Shown: positions 1 to 7,500, numbered from the stretch's first letter. The stretch is DNA of 10,760 nt from Verrucomicrobiales bacterium (GCA_023253495.1 JALRGF010000046.1:1-10760), one strand, 5' to 3'. A program made the numbers and translations. Notes: generated by a model not told the origin, from the sequence alone.

Positions 1-591
1 GCCAAGGCCTTCGACAACCGCGTGGGCGTGGCCGTGACCATCGCCGCCCTGCGTCAACTCGCCGCCGCCTCGTTTCCTTCACCGGGACACCTCCTCGGCG
101 TGGCCACCGTCCAGGAGGAAGTCGGCTGCCGCGGCGCCGAAACCGCCGCCGCCCTGGCCCGCCCGGACGTCGCCCTCGTCATCGAGGGCACCCCGGCCGA
201 CGACACCCCCGGCCACCCCGCCGGCGCCCGCCAGGCGGTGCTCGGCAAAGGCCCCCAGATCCGCGTCATGGACCCCACCGCCCTCATGAACCCGCGGCTG
301 GTCCGGTGCGTCACCGACATAGCCACCGAAAAAAACATCCCGTACCAACTCGCCGTCCGCCGCAGCGGCGGCACCGACGCCCGCGCCTTCACCACCTCCG
401 GCCTCGGCGTGCCCAGCGTCGTCATCGGCGTCCCGGTCCGCTACATCCACTCCCACAATTCCGTCATTCACCTCGACGACTACCTCGCCACCGTGGCCCC
501 GGTCGCGGAGGTCGCGCGGCGTCTCGACGCCGCCACCGTGCGGGGATTCACGGATTTTCTCGGACGCGATAACGGGACAGGTAAACTGTGA
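1..591 (+). CDS. M42-family metallo-aminopeptidase, C-terminal part (5' end outside window)
   Basis: Probable dinuclear zinc aminopeptidase of the M42 (glutamyl aminopeptidase/TET, 'endoglucanase M'-like) family, a cytosolic enzyme that trims N-terminal residues from peptides. Reading frame 1 is open from the first base, so the 196 residues here are the C-terminal half of a protein usually about 340-360 long. Visible motifs: FDNR at residues 4-7, with D5 the probable bridging metal ligand; VQEEVG with E39 (catalytic base) and E40 (metal ligand); VIEGTPADD with E62 in the position of the second-metal ligand; SGGTDA; and RYIHS with H150 as the last ligand. The spacing from E40 to E62 matches the Glu-to-Asp spacing of TET enzymes, but here the ligand is Glu rather than the usual Asp. 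The final codons (after FLGRD) and the TGA stop lie in a 30-bp repeat, so the natural C-terminus may have been altered. The family call is firm; substrate is unknown. Confidence 0.9.
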   Translation, partial: AKAFDNRVGVAVTIAALRQLAAASFPSPGHLLGVATVQEEVGCRGAETAAALARPDVALVIEGTPADDTPGHPAGARQAVLGKGPQIRVMDPTALMNPRLVRCVTDIATEKNIPYQLAVRRSGGTDARAFTTSGLGVPSVVIGVPVRYIHSHNSVIHLDDYLATVAPVAEVARRLDAATVRGFTDFLGRDNGTGKL

Positions 592-630
592 TCTGCTGGC
601 GACGCGATAACGGGACAGGCAAACGGTGAT
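563..630 (+). repeat. 30-bp direct repeat pair with 8-base spacer
   Basis: Bases 563-592 and 601-630 are the same 30-mer, beginning GACGCGATAACGGGACAGG, with only two differences (T582 to C620, T587 to G625). The period is 38 bases, and the spacer 593-600 is unrelated. The similarity extends 10 bases to the left of the motif shared by the other three copies, so this looks like a more recent local duplication. The left copy contains the stop codon of the M42 peptidase (589-591). In the right copy the same frame position reads within GGTGAT. Confidence 0.85.
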
Positions 631-778
631 GCCTCCGCGCCCCCGCGCCTCTGCGGGAGATGCAACCGTTGGACAGGTAAATTGTGATTTCCGCGGGAGG
701 CCCCCGCCCGCCCGCTTCCTCTTCGGGACAGGTACTGTGTGTCCCTGCCGTCTCTCAGCGGGACAGGTACTCTGTGAC
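563..778 (+). repeat. Five-copy interspersed direct repeat, consensus about GGGACAGGTAAACTGTGAT
   Basis: Five same-orientation copies of a 19-20 base motif are visible, at 573-592, 611-630, 669-688, 724-742 and 759-778. All keep the core GGACAGG followed by an A/T-containing stretch and, in four of the five, TGTGA or GGTGA. Anchor-to-anchor distances are 38, 58, 55 and 35 bases, so spacing is irregular. Copies 1-3 share TAAA after the core, while copies 4 and 5 share GTACT, so there are two subtypes. No transposase or other gene lies among them. Such short decayed copies could be remnants of mobile-element ends, a non-autonomous intergenic repeat, or binding sites. The sequence does not settle which. 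Confidence 0.75.
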
Positions 779-833
779 CGATCCCTGCGCGCCCCCCGCG
801 ACTCTGCGGGAGCCCCCTGCGCCTTTGCGAGAG
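645..833 (+). repeat. Second short repeat family, consensus about GCGCCTCTGCGGGAG, three copies
   Basis: Three related 15-mers lie at 645-659 (GCGCCTCTGCGGGAG), 798-812 (GCGACTCTGCGGGAG) and 819-833 (GCGCCTTTGCGAGAG), the last two only 6 bases apart. They alternate with the GGACAGG repeats described for 563-778. The motif has weak dyad character (CTC...GAG), so each copy could form a small stem. Phrases of this kind (CTCTGCG...GAGA) are, from memory, common intergenic filler in several environmental bacterial phyla. I cannot verify that here. No coding capacity is associated with them. Confidence 0.6.
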
Positions 834-904
834 TCTTTATCGGGATTGGTCGAGAGAAAGGCGGGTGGCGGGCCGTACAGGGAGGTTCCTGGCAGCGTGG
901 GCCC

Positions 905-950
905 CAAAGTGTTCATTATTTCACTTTGACGTCAGCTGTTTCAATGAACA
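905..950 (+). promoter_or_regulatory. Overlapping alternative hairpins directly upstream of dprA
   Basis: Two perfect inverted repeats share bases. Hairpin A pairs CAAAGTG (905-911) with CACTTTG (922-928) across a 10-base loop. Hairpin B pairs TGTTCATT (910-917) with AATGAACA (943-950) across 25 bases. Bases 910-911 belong to both, and the right arm of A lies in the loop of B, so A and B compete. The centre of B contains the 8-base palindrome TGACGTCA (927-934). The right arm of B ends 9 bases before the dprA start codon. As RNA this could be a leader switch; as DNA, an operator with dyad symmetry. No poly-T tract follows, so it is not a standard terminator. Function is inferred only. Confidence 0.5.
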
Positions 951-959
951 AGTATCCTG

Positions 960-2066
960 ATGACCCGGCGCGAAGCGTATCTCACCTTGAATTTGATTTC
1001 CGGGATTGGTCCGGTGCGGGTCCGTCGGCTGTTGGAGGCGTTCGGGTCACCGGAAGCGGCGTTGCGGGCGCGGCGTGGGGCCTTGGCGCGGGTTGAGGGG
1101 TTTGGGCCGGAGATGGCGCAGCGGGTGGCGGACTGGGAAGCGCATATTGATTTGAGCCGCGAGTTGCGGCGCATCCGGGAGGTTGGGGCGCAGGTGTTGA
1201 CGGCGGAGGACGCGGGGTATCCGGCGACGTTGCGGGAGGTATTTGATCCGCCGCTGGTGTTGTATGTGTGGGGGCGGCTGGAGGCGCGGGACGACCGGGG
1301 GATTGCGGTGGTGGGTTCGCGGCGGGCCACTCATTACGGGGTGCAGTGTGCGCGGCGGCTTGGTTTCCAGCTGGCGCAGAGCGGGGTCACGGTGCTCAGC
1401 GGACTGGCGCTGGGGATTGATGCCTCGGCTCATGAGGGCGCGGTGGCGGCGCGCGGGCGCACGGTGGGGGTGCTGGGGAGCGGTCTGGGCAAATTCTGGC
1501 CGCCGGCGAACAAGGCGTTGGCGGACCGCATTGCCGACGGTCATGGCGCGGTGGTGACGGAATTTCCCGTTGATTACAACCCGGACAAACAAAGTTTTCC
1601 GTTGCGCAACCGGATTGTGGCCGGCTGGAGCCAGGCGGTCGTGTGCGTCGAGGCTCCGGCGCGCAGCGGAGCGCTCATCACGGTGAACCAGGCAGCCGAC
1701 TACGGGCGGCCGATCTATGCGGTGCCCGGGCCGATCGACCGCCCGACCTCGGAAGGATGCCACCGGTTGATTCAGAACGGGGCGCGTCTGGTGATGGCGG
1801 CGGCGGACATTCTGGACGACCTCGGCTGGCTGATCCCTCCGGAGGCGGACGGCGGCGGGGAGGAAGCGCGGGGCGGGGCGGGCGTGGCGCTGGCCGGTGA
1901 CGAGCACCGGCTCTTCGAAGTCCTTGGGCACGACGAACGAGCATTTGATGATCTGGTGGCGGCCAGCGGGCTGGCGGCGGCGGCGGTCACGGTGGCCTTG
2001 ATGAAGCTGGAGCTCAAAGGGCTGGTCCGTCAGCGGCCCGGCCGGCACTACCGGCGTGCCGGCTGA
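960..2066 (+). CDS. dprA: DNA-processing protein DprA (Smf)
   Basis: DprA binds incoming single-stranded DNA during natural transformation and loads RecA onto it. It is also found in bacteria not known to be competent. The 368-residue protein has the full family layout: an N-terminal helix-hairpin-helix/SAM-like part (about 10-65, with LISGIGPVRVRRLL), a Rossmann-fold DprA domain (about 85-290) and a C-terminal winged-helix domain (about 310-365). Signature stretches are GSRRATHYG (119-127), SGLALGIDASAH (147-158), FPLRNRIVAG (213-222), SGALIT (236-241) and VPGPIDRPTSEG (255-266). The ATG at 960 is chosen because MTRREAYLTLNLISGIGP matches the usual N-terminus. No Shine-Dalgarno sequence precedes it; instead the inverted repeats at 905-950 do. 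It is separated from tig by 154 bases with a promoter candidate, so it is probably its own unit. Coding-strand third positions are notably G-rich, unlike the preceding peptidase. Confidence 0.95.
   Translation: MTRREAYLTLNLISGIGPVRVRRLLEAFGSPEAALRARRGALARVEGFGPEMAQRVADWEAHIDLSRELRRIREVGAQVLTAEDAGYPATLREVFDPPLVLYVWGRLEARDDRGIAVVGSRRATHYGVQCARRLGFQLAQSGVTVLSGLALGIDASAHEGAVAARGRTVGVLGSGLGKFWPPANKALADRIADGHGAVVTEFPVDYNPDKQSFPLRNRIVAGWSQAVVCVEAPARSGALITVNQAADYGRPIYAVPGPIDRPTSEGCHRLIQNGARLVMAAADILDDLGWLIPPEADGGGEEARGGAGVALAGDEHRLFEVLGHDERAFDDLVAASGLAAAAVTVALMKLELKGLVRQRPGRHYRRAG
2041..2063 (+). terminator. GC-rich hairpin at the dprA stop codon (weak terminator candidate)
   Basis: GCCGGCA (2041-2047) pairs perfectly with TGCCGGC (2057-2063) across 9 bases, so the stem overlaps the last codons of dprA and abuts its TGA. 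There is no T tract afterwards, and the following bases are G-rich. It may slow polymerase or protect the 3' end, but it is not a classical Rho-independent terminator and could simply reflect GC-rich codons. Confidence 0.25.
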
Positions 2067-2135
2067 ACCCGGGGGCGGCGGGGTGCCATGGGAAAGGAGC
2101 CGGGGGCCGCGCGTGAGCGACCTTTCAGCAATTGC

Positions 2136-2163
2136 TTGTCACCGGGCCGGACCGACCTATGGT
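2136..2163 (+). promoter_or_regulatory. Candidate sigma70-type promoter for tig
   Basis: TTGTCA (2136-2141, five of six matches to the -35 consensus) is followed after 16 bases by TATGGT (2158-2163, four of six matches to the -10 consensus). Transcription would begin near 2170, giving a leader of about 50 bases before the tig start codon. It sits in the only AT-containing patch of the dprA-tig gap. The positions are visible; activity is inferred. Confidence 0.5.
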
Positions 2164-2174
2164 CTGCGCCCTTT

Positions 2175-2198
2175 CCCCGGAAGCCCCTGCGGCCGGGG
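2175..2198 (+). promoter_or_regulatory. GC hairpin in the tig 5' leader
   Basis: CCCCGG (2175-2180) pairs with CCGGGG (2193-2198) across 12 bases. Two T-G wobble pairs (2173-2174 with 2199-2200) could extend the stem. It lies between the inferred transcription start and the tig ATG, ending 22 bases before the start codon, and leaves an unstructured pyrimidine-rich stretch at the ribosome entry region. A role in translation control or mRNA stability is possible but unproven. Confidence 0.35.
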
Positions 2199-2220
2199 GG
2201 TCTCAACGTTCCATTTTCCC

Positions 2221-3555
2221 ATGAATATCACCGTCGAAAAGCTCCCTGACTGCAAGGCCACCATCCGCGTGGAGGTGCCGCGCGAGAAAGTGGAGACGCA
2301 GCGAGCCGCTATCACCAAGCTTTATCATCAGGGAGCCGCGCTTCCCGGATTCCGTCCGGGCAAGGCGCCGGCGGCGATGATTGTGCGCAAGTTCGGCAAG
2401 CAGATTGACCAGGAGTTGCGGGAGCGGCTGACGTCCGAAGGCTATCAGGAAGGCAGCAAAAAAGACGGCCTGGAGGTGCTCAGTCCGGTCGAGGTCAAGG
2501 ACGCTCATTTCAATGATGACGGGACGTATACGTTCACCATCGAGGTGATCACCGCGCCGGCGTTTGAGCTGCCTTCGCTCCAGGGGATTCCGATCAAGGT
2601 GCCGAAGATCACGATCACCGAGGAGAACATTGATCAGGCCATCCAGAACCTGCGCGAGCGCCAGGCGGACTATCCGGAAGTCGAGGACCGTGCGCTTCAG
2701 ATTGGTGATGTCGCTGTTATTGATTATCAAGGATTTGTCGATGGAAAGCCGGTGCGCGAGCTGGCGCCTTCGTCGGCGCCCCAGCTCCAGGAGGGCTCGG
2801 ACTACTGGATCCTGGTGAAGGAGCCGAATTTCCTGCCCGGTTTCTGTGACGGGCTGGTGGGTCTGGCGGTGGGTGAGACGCGCCCGGTGCCGCTGACTTT
2901 GGCGGGTGATTTCCCGGTGGCCGAGCTGGCCGGCAAGGAAGTGACGTATGAAATCACCTTGAAGGCGGTGCGCGAGCAGCTGCTTCCGGAGCTGGACGAC
3001 GCGTTTGCGCGGCAGACGCGGCTGGCTGACGACGCCGCCGGCCTGCGCGACGCGGTGCGACGCGCGCTGGAGGCTGATCTGCAGCAGAAGATCGAGCAGT
3101 CCAAGCGGGAGCAGGTGATCCAGCATTTGAACGAGCAGATTTCCTTCGACATGCCGCAGGAGATGTTGCAGCAGGCGACGCAGCGGCGGGTGCAGGAGCT
3201 GGTCAACGCGAACCAGGAGCGCGGGGTTTCCGAGGAGGAGATTGTCGAGCATCAGGACGAGATCATGGCGGCGGCGAACCAGCAGGCGCAGTATGATGTC
3301 AAGACGACCTTCATCCTGCAGAAAGTGGCCATGCAGGAGGCGGTGCAGGCGACGCCGGAGGACCTGCAGCAGGAACTGCTGAGGCATGCCATGCAGGCGC
3401 GGGCGACCCGCGACCAGATCCGCAAGTTGATCAAGAACCGCCGGGTCATGGACCGTCTGCGCGAAAACGTGGTGACCCGCAAGACGATCGATCTGTTGCT
3501 GGCCGGGGCGGTCATTGAGGAAGTTGAGCCGACCGCCGGGGAGCCGGCGGCGTAA
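2221..3555 (+). CDS. tig: Trigger factor, ribosome-associated chaperone and peptidyl-prolyl isomerase
   Basis: Trigger factor docks at the ribosomal exit tunnel and shields nascent chains. The 444-residue product is close to the E. coli length (432). The N-terminal ribosome-binding domain (about 1-120) carries the signature loop GFRPGKAP (43-50). The FKBP-type isomerase domain spans about 157-250, with GDVAVIDYQGFVDG at 162-175. The C-terminal chaperone domain (about 255-430) is rich in Gln, Glu and Lys and helical in character. The ATG at 2221 is used because MNITVEKLPDCKATIRVEVP is the normal family start. The frame stays open upstream to 2056, but that would overlap dprA and add 55 residues without similarity to the family. 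No Shine-Dalgarno sequence is present; the start is preceded by CATTTTCCC. Codons 2701-2748 are unusually AT-rich. clpP follows 76 bases downstream, the classical tig-clpP order. Confidence 0.96.
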   Translation: MNITVEKLPDCKATIRVEVPREKVETQRAAITKLYHQGAALPGFRPGKAPAAMIVRKFGKQIDQELRERLTSEGYQEGSKKDGLEVLSPVEVKDAHFNDDGTYTFTIEVITAPAFELPSLQGIPIKVPKITITEENIDQAIQNLRERQADYPEVEDRALQIGDVAVIDYQGFVDGKPVRELAPSSAPQLQEGSDYWILVKEPNFLPGFCDGLVGLAVGETRPVPLTLAGDFPVAELAGKEVTYEITLKAVREQLLPELDDAFARQTRLADDAAGLRDAVRRALEADLQQKIEQSKREQVIQHLNEQISFDMPQEMLQQATQRRVQELVNANQERGVSEEEIVEHQDEIMAAANQQAQYDVKTTFILQKVAMQEAVQATPEDLQQELLRHAMQARATRDQIRKLIKNRRVMDRLRENVVTRKTIDLLLAGAVIEEVEPTAGEPAA

Positions 3556-3631
3556 TCCGGATGGGGGAGGCGGCGGATTCCCGCATTGCTTTTCCCGAAG
3601 TCCCCCGTTCCACTATTTACTATCCCGCGCG

Positions 3632-4354
3632 ATGAACATCCTGCACCACCGTCCCCCGATCTCTTCTTATTCGCCTGCCGACCTGCACCGCATGTCGGCC
3701 TCGGAGTTGCGCAACAGCGTGATTCCGATTGTCATTGAGACGGAGGGGCGGGTCGAGCGCAGCTACGACATTTACAGCCGCCTGCTCAAGGACCGGATTG
3801 TCTTCATCGGCTCGGAGATTGATCCATACAACCAGGTCTCCAATGCGGTCATCGCGCAGTTTCTGTTCCTGCAGATGGCCGAGCCGTCCAAAGACATCCA
3901 CCTCTATATCAACAGCCCCGGTGGCAGTGTGTCGGCGGGACTGGCGATTTACGACACGATGCAGTTTGTGAGCTGCGACATTCACACCTACGTCATCGGC
4001 ATGGCGGCCAGCATGGGGGCGGTGCTTCTGTGTGCCGGGACGAAGGGCAAGCGGTTCGCGCTGCCCAACTCGGACATCATGATCCATCAGGTCAGTGGCG
4101 GCGCCCAGGGGACGGCCAGCGACGTCGAGCGGAGCGTGAACCACATGTACAAGCTCAAGCAGCGGCTCAACCGGATCATCGCGCACCATTGCGGGAAGAC
4201 GCCGGATCAGGTCGATAAAGATGCGGACCGCGACCACTGGATGACGGCGGCCGAGGCGGTCGGTTACGGGATCGTCGACCAGGTGCTGGAGAACAAAAAA
4301 GATTTCACGCCGCCACCGAGCGCCAAGGACGATACCTCGACTCCGGACATCTGA
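3632..4354 (+). CDS. clpP: ATP-dependent Clp protease proteolytic subunit ClpP
   Basis: ClpP forms the barrel-shaped serine protease core that degrades substrates unfolded by Clp ATPases such as ClpX, in the cytosol. The 240-residue product has the full S14 signature: S127 in GMAASMGA (123-130), H152 in DIMIHQ (148-153), and a probable catalytic D201 in DRDHWMTAAEA. The substrate-cleft stretch NSPGGSVSAG is at 94-103. It is longer than E. coli ClpP (207) because of about 40 residues before IYSRLLKDRIVFIG, probably including a propeptide, and a polar C-terminal tail rich in Pro, Ser, Asp and Thr. ATG 3632 was chosen over the upstream-open frame (from 3515), which would overlap tig. No Shine-Dalgarno sequence is seen. 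clpX, the usual downstream partner, does not follow; instead a terminator candidate lies at 4367-4410. Confidence 0.96.
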   Translation: MNILHHRPPISSYSPADLHRMSASELRNSVIPIVIETEGRVERSYDIYSRLLKDRIVFIGSEIDPYNQVSNAVIAQFLFLQMAEPSKDIHLYINSPGGSVSAGLAIYDTMQFVSCDIHTYVIGMAASMGAVLLCAGTKGKRFALPNSDIMIHQVSGGAQGTASDVERSVNHMYKLKQRLNRIIAHHCGKTPDQVDKDADRDHWMTAAEAVGYGIVDQVLENKKDFTPPPSAKDDTSTPDI

Positions 4355-4366
4355 GAGCGGGGATGA

Positions 4367-4410
4367 GGTCCGAATCTGATCCGCGATCTTCGGACCAGGC
4401 GTCTTTCTTT
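4367..4410 (+). terminator. Candidate Rho-independent terminator after clpP
   Basis: GGTCCGAA (4367-4374) pairs perfectly with TTCGGACC (4389-4396). Inside the 14-base loop a second GATC/GATC pairing (4378-4381 with 4385-4388) could lengthen the stem. After a 5-base gap comes the T-rich stretch TCTTTCTTT (4402-4410). The stem starts 13 bases after the clpP stop. The gap before the T tract and interrupting C bases make it imperfect. It fits the end of a tig-clpP unit and argues that the next gene does not start at 4363, inside this element. Confidence 0.5.
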
Positions 4411-4536
4411 GCGGCGGCGGTTGAGCAGGCCGGACCGGCGGCGGGCCGGGCGGCGTCTTTTCCGATTCCTCCGATTCCCGAGTGTCTGCGCCCTTGCCCT
4501 CGGGCGCGCCCTGCCCACCGTGCTGACCTGCCCGAA
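4411..4536 (+). other. Leader of the haem-protein gene: tandem 9-mer and palindrome
   Basis: These 126 bases separate the terminator candidate from the start codon at 4537. They hold a near-perfect tandem 9-mer, CCGATTCCT at 4462-4470 and CCGATTCCC at 4471-4479, and the 10-base palindrome GGGCGCGCCC at 4502-4511. I see no -35/-10 pair that convinces. The region is translatable in the frame of the downstream gene, but the resulting Pro/Arg/Ala-rich peptide would bury a clear signal peptide. Confidence 0.35.
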
Positions 4537-7500
4537 ATGAAAAAGACCCCTGTGCCCCGACCCGCTGTCCGTGCTGCCCTGTCCACGGCCGCCTGTGTGC
4601 CCGCCTTCATGCTGGCCCTGCCGGCCACCGCGCCGGCGATCTTTGCTCAGGCCCAGCAGACGCCGGCGGATGCGTTGCAACCGTCCGCTTCGGACATTCC
4701 GGCCCCCGATCCCGAGGTCGAGCGTGCTTCGTTTGAGCTGGCTCCCGGACTGGAGGTGAACCTGTTTGCGGCGGATCCGATGTTGAAAAAGCCGGTCCAG
4801 ATCGCGTGGGACGCGCGCGGGCGGCTGTGGGTGGCCTCATCCGAGACTTACCCGCAGATCAAGCCTGGGGCGCCGTCCGAAGACAAGCTGGTCGTGCTGG
4901 AGGATACCGATGGGGACGGGGCGGCGGACGTTTCCACCACCTTTGCCGACAACCTGCTGATTCCGACCGGCCTTTTTCCGGTGGGTCCGGGAGAAGCGGC
5001 GGTACTGGGATTCGGGACTGGCGACAAGGGGTCCGGGTGTTACGTGGCCAATTCCACCGAGCTGTTGTTTCTGCGCGACACCGACGGCGACGGGCGGGCC
5101 GACCGGGAGCATGTATTGCTGAGCGGTTTCGGCACCGAGGACACGCACCACATCATTCATACGTTCCGGGGCGCACCGGACGGCGGGTTCTTTTTCAACC
5201 AGTCAATCTACATCCACACCCATCTGGAGACCCCGTGGGGGGTGCGGCGCCTCGGTGGTGGCGGCGTGTGGTATTTCCGGCCCGAGACCGGCCAGGCGGA
5301 AATCATGACCCGTGGCCAGGTCAACCCGTGGGGGCACGTTCTCGACCCCTGGGGGCAGTCCTTCACCACGGACGGCGCGTATTCCGAAGGGGTGAACTAC
5401 GCGTTTCCCGGGGCCGCCTTTTTCTGGGCCAAGGAGGATGACTGGACCCGCGACTACCCGCGCATCCTCAAAGGACTGAACCCCGGCCAGCCGAAGCATT
5501 GCAGCCTGGAGCGGATCAGCGGCCGCCATTTTCCCGAAGAGTGGCAGGGGAGCATGGTGCTTCCCGATTTCCGCGGCAACCGCATCAACCGCTTCGTCCT
5601 CAGTGACCAGGGGTCCGGCTACGCCGGCAAGCAGGTCGAGGATGTCATCAAGACCAACCATCGGTCGTTCCGCCCGGTCGACCTGCGCATGGGGCCGGAC
5701 GGCGCGCTTTACATTGCCGACTGGTACAACCCGATCATCCAGCACGGCGAAGTTGATTTCCGCGATCCGCGCCGCGACCACACCCGCGGCCGCATCTGGC
5801 GCGTCACCGTCAAAGGACGGGCCCCGCTGGCGAAGCCGGACATTGTCGGCGCCACCTCCGCGGAGCTGACCGCCCTGCTGACCGCACCCGAGGATTCGAC
5901 CCGGTTCTTCGCCAAACGGGAACTGCGGGAACGCGGTGCCGCCTCTGTCGCGGCCCTCGACGCCTGGGTCAAAACCCTGGACCTCTCGCAGGACGGGACC
6001 GCCCAGGCCCACCTCGAAGCCCTCTGGGCGTACGCCGGCCTTGGCATCCGGCACACCGACCTGCTGCGCGAAGCCGCGCGACCGGAGCGCCGGCCCGAGC
6101 TGCGCGCGATGGCGTTGCGCCGGATCCACGACGCCATTCTTTCCGCCGATCCAAACCGTGCGCCGGGCGTCGATCTTATTCCCGCCGGGTTCGCCGAATT
6201 TGTTTTCGGTGCGGTGGCCGACCCGCACCCGCGCGTCCGGCTGGAGGCCCTCCACTGCCTGCGGGCGCTGCGCACGGCCAAAGCGACCGAGACCGCGCTC
6301 CGGGCGCTCGACCGCGACATGGATGAGAACCTTGATTTTGCGCTCTGGCAGACGTGCCGCGACACCGCGGACGTCTGGCTGCCGGCCTTCACCCGCGGGG
6401 AAATCACCTTTGGCGGCAATTTCCAGCATGTCGTCTTCGCCCTCAAGGCGACCGGAAATCCCGCCGCCCTCCAGCCGCTGGTCACCGCGCTGCGCGACGG
6501 GAAAATCGGTGCCTCCGACCGCCCGGCCGTGCTCCAGCTCGTCAGTCAGATGGGCGGGCCGGTGGAACTCGGCCTGCTGCTTGACGCGGCGGATGGCGCC
6601 GCACCGGCCGACCAGGCGGTCGGCCTTGACCTGCTGGTGCAGACCGTCCGCGTCCGCAACGTGGCCCCGGAGCGTCCGGAACGCGCCCTGGCCCTTTTGG
6701 CTCATGGTGATCCGGCGGTCCGGCGCGCGGCGGCGCGCCTCTGCGGGGTGCTCAAGCTGGAGGCGGCCCGGGAACCATTGGTGGCGGTCCTGTCCCGTCC
6801 GACCACGGAAGCGGCTGACCTGCAGGCGGTGCTTGACGGGTTGCTGGCGCTCGGTGGCGACGCCACGCCGCGGATCATCAGTGCGCTCGCCGGGAAGGCT
6901 GATGCGCCGGTGGCGCAGCGGGCCGCCGCCATCGGGGCGCTGGCCTCGCTCGATGTGAAGATCGCGGCCGCGCGCGCGGTGGCGCTGCTCGGTGGAGCCG
7001 GCAGCGCGGCAGTGGCGCCGTCGGTCTTCGAGGCGTTTGTCACCCGGCAGGACGGCCCGGCCGCGCTGGCCGAAGCGTTGGCCGGCACCTCGCTGCCGGA
7101 AGCGGTTGCCCAGGCCGGCCTGCAGAAAGCGAGCAGCGCGGGCACCGACACCAAGGCGTTGCAGGACGCGCTGGCCGCCGCCGGCAACCTCAAGCCGATC
7201 AATCAGACGCTGAGTGCGGAAGAAATGAACGCGCTGGTCGGCGAGGTGAAAGCGAAGGGTGATGCCCACCGCGGCGAACTCGTCTACCGCCGCGCCGCCC
7301 TGCTCTGCCAGACGTGCCATGGCATCGGCGGCGGTGGTCCGGAAATCGGACCGAACCTGCTCAGTATCGGCGCGAGCGCGCAGATCGATTACCTGATCGA
7401 ATCGATGCTCAATCCCAGCGCCAAAATCAAGGAAGGCTATCACACCAATGTCATCACGACCAAGGATGGCGCCGTGCTTGCCGGGGCCATCGTGGCCCGG

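Larger units (their letters stand above)
592..959. other. Gene-free intergenic region between M42 peptidase and dprA
   Basis: This 368-base stretch contains no credible gene. Reading frames that cross it (for example 626-1096) have no recognisable protein features and run into dprA in the wrong frame. It holds copies 2-5 of the GGACAGG repeat, three copies of the CTCTGCGGGAG repeat, a plain stretch at about 834-904, and the overlapping inverted repeats at 905-950. A promoter for dprA must lie here or further upstream, but no box pair is convincing. Base composition also changes across it: the coding strand is C-rich in the peptidase and G-rich in dprA. Confidence 0.7.

Noticed and set aside
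573..778. Possible CRISPR array from the repeated GGACAGG motif
   Set aside because: Copies are only about 20 bases, differ from each other, are spaced irregularly (35-58 bases) and have no cas genes nearby.
926..955. TTGACG plus AAGTAT as a dprA promoter
   Set aside because: The -10 box matches only three of six bases, and transcription would start at or after the dprA ATG.
841..1011. 11-bp direct repeat CGGGATTGGTC at 841-851 and 1001-1011
   Set aside because: The second copy encodes the conserved GIGPV of DprA, so it is probably a chance match.
626..1096. 156-residue + strand reading frame before and into dprA
   Set aside because: It crosses the repeats, has no recognisable domain and overlaps the well-supported dprA start in another frame.
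1047..2048. 333-residue antisense frame over dprA
   Set aside because: Arg/Pro/His-rich translation typical of the complement of a GC-rich gene; no family features.
2056..2220. Upstream extension of tig to 2056
   Set aside because: It would overlap dprA, contain the candidate promoter and add 55 residues absent from the family.
3586..3623. TTGCTT and TACTAT as a clpP promoter
   Set aside because: The spacing is about 26 bases, too long for sigma70; clpP is more simply co-transcribed with tig.
4363..4536. Upstream start at ATG 4363 for the haem protein
   Set aside because: It lies at the terminator-like hairpin and would place 58 low-complexity residues before a clear signal peptide.
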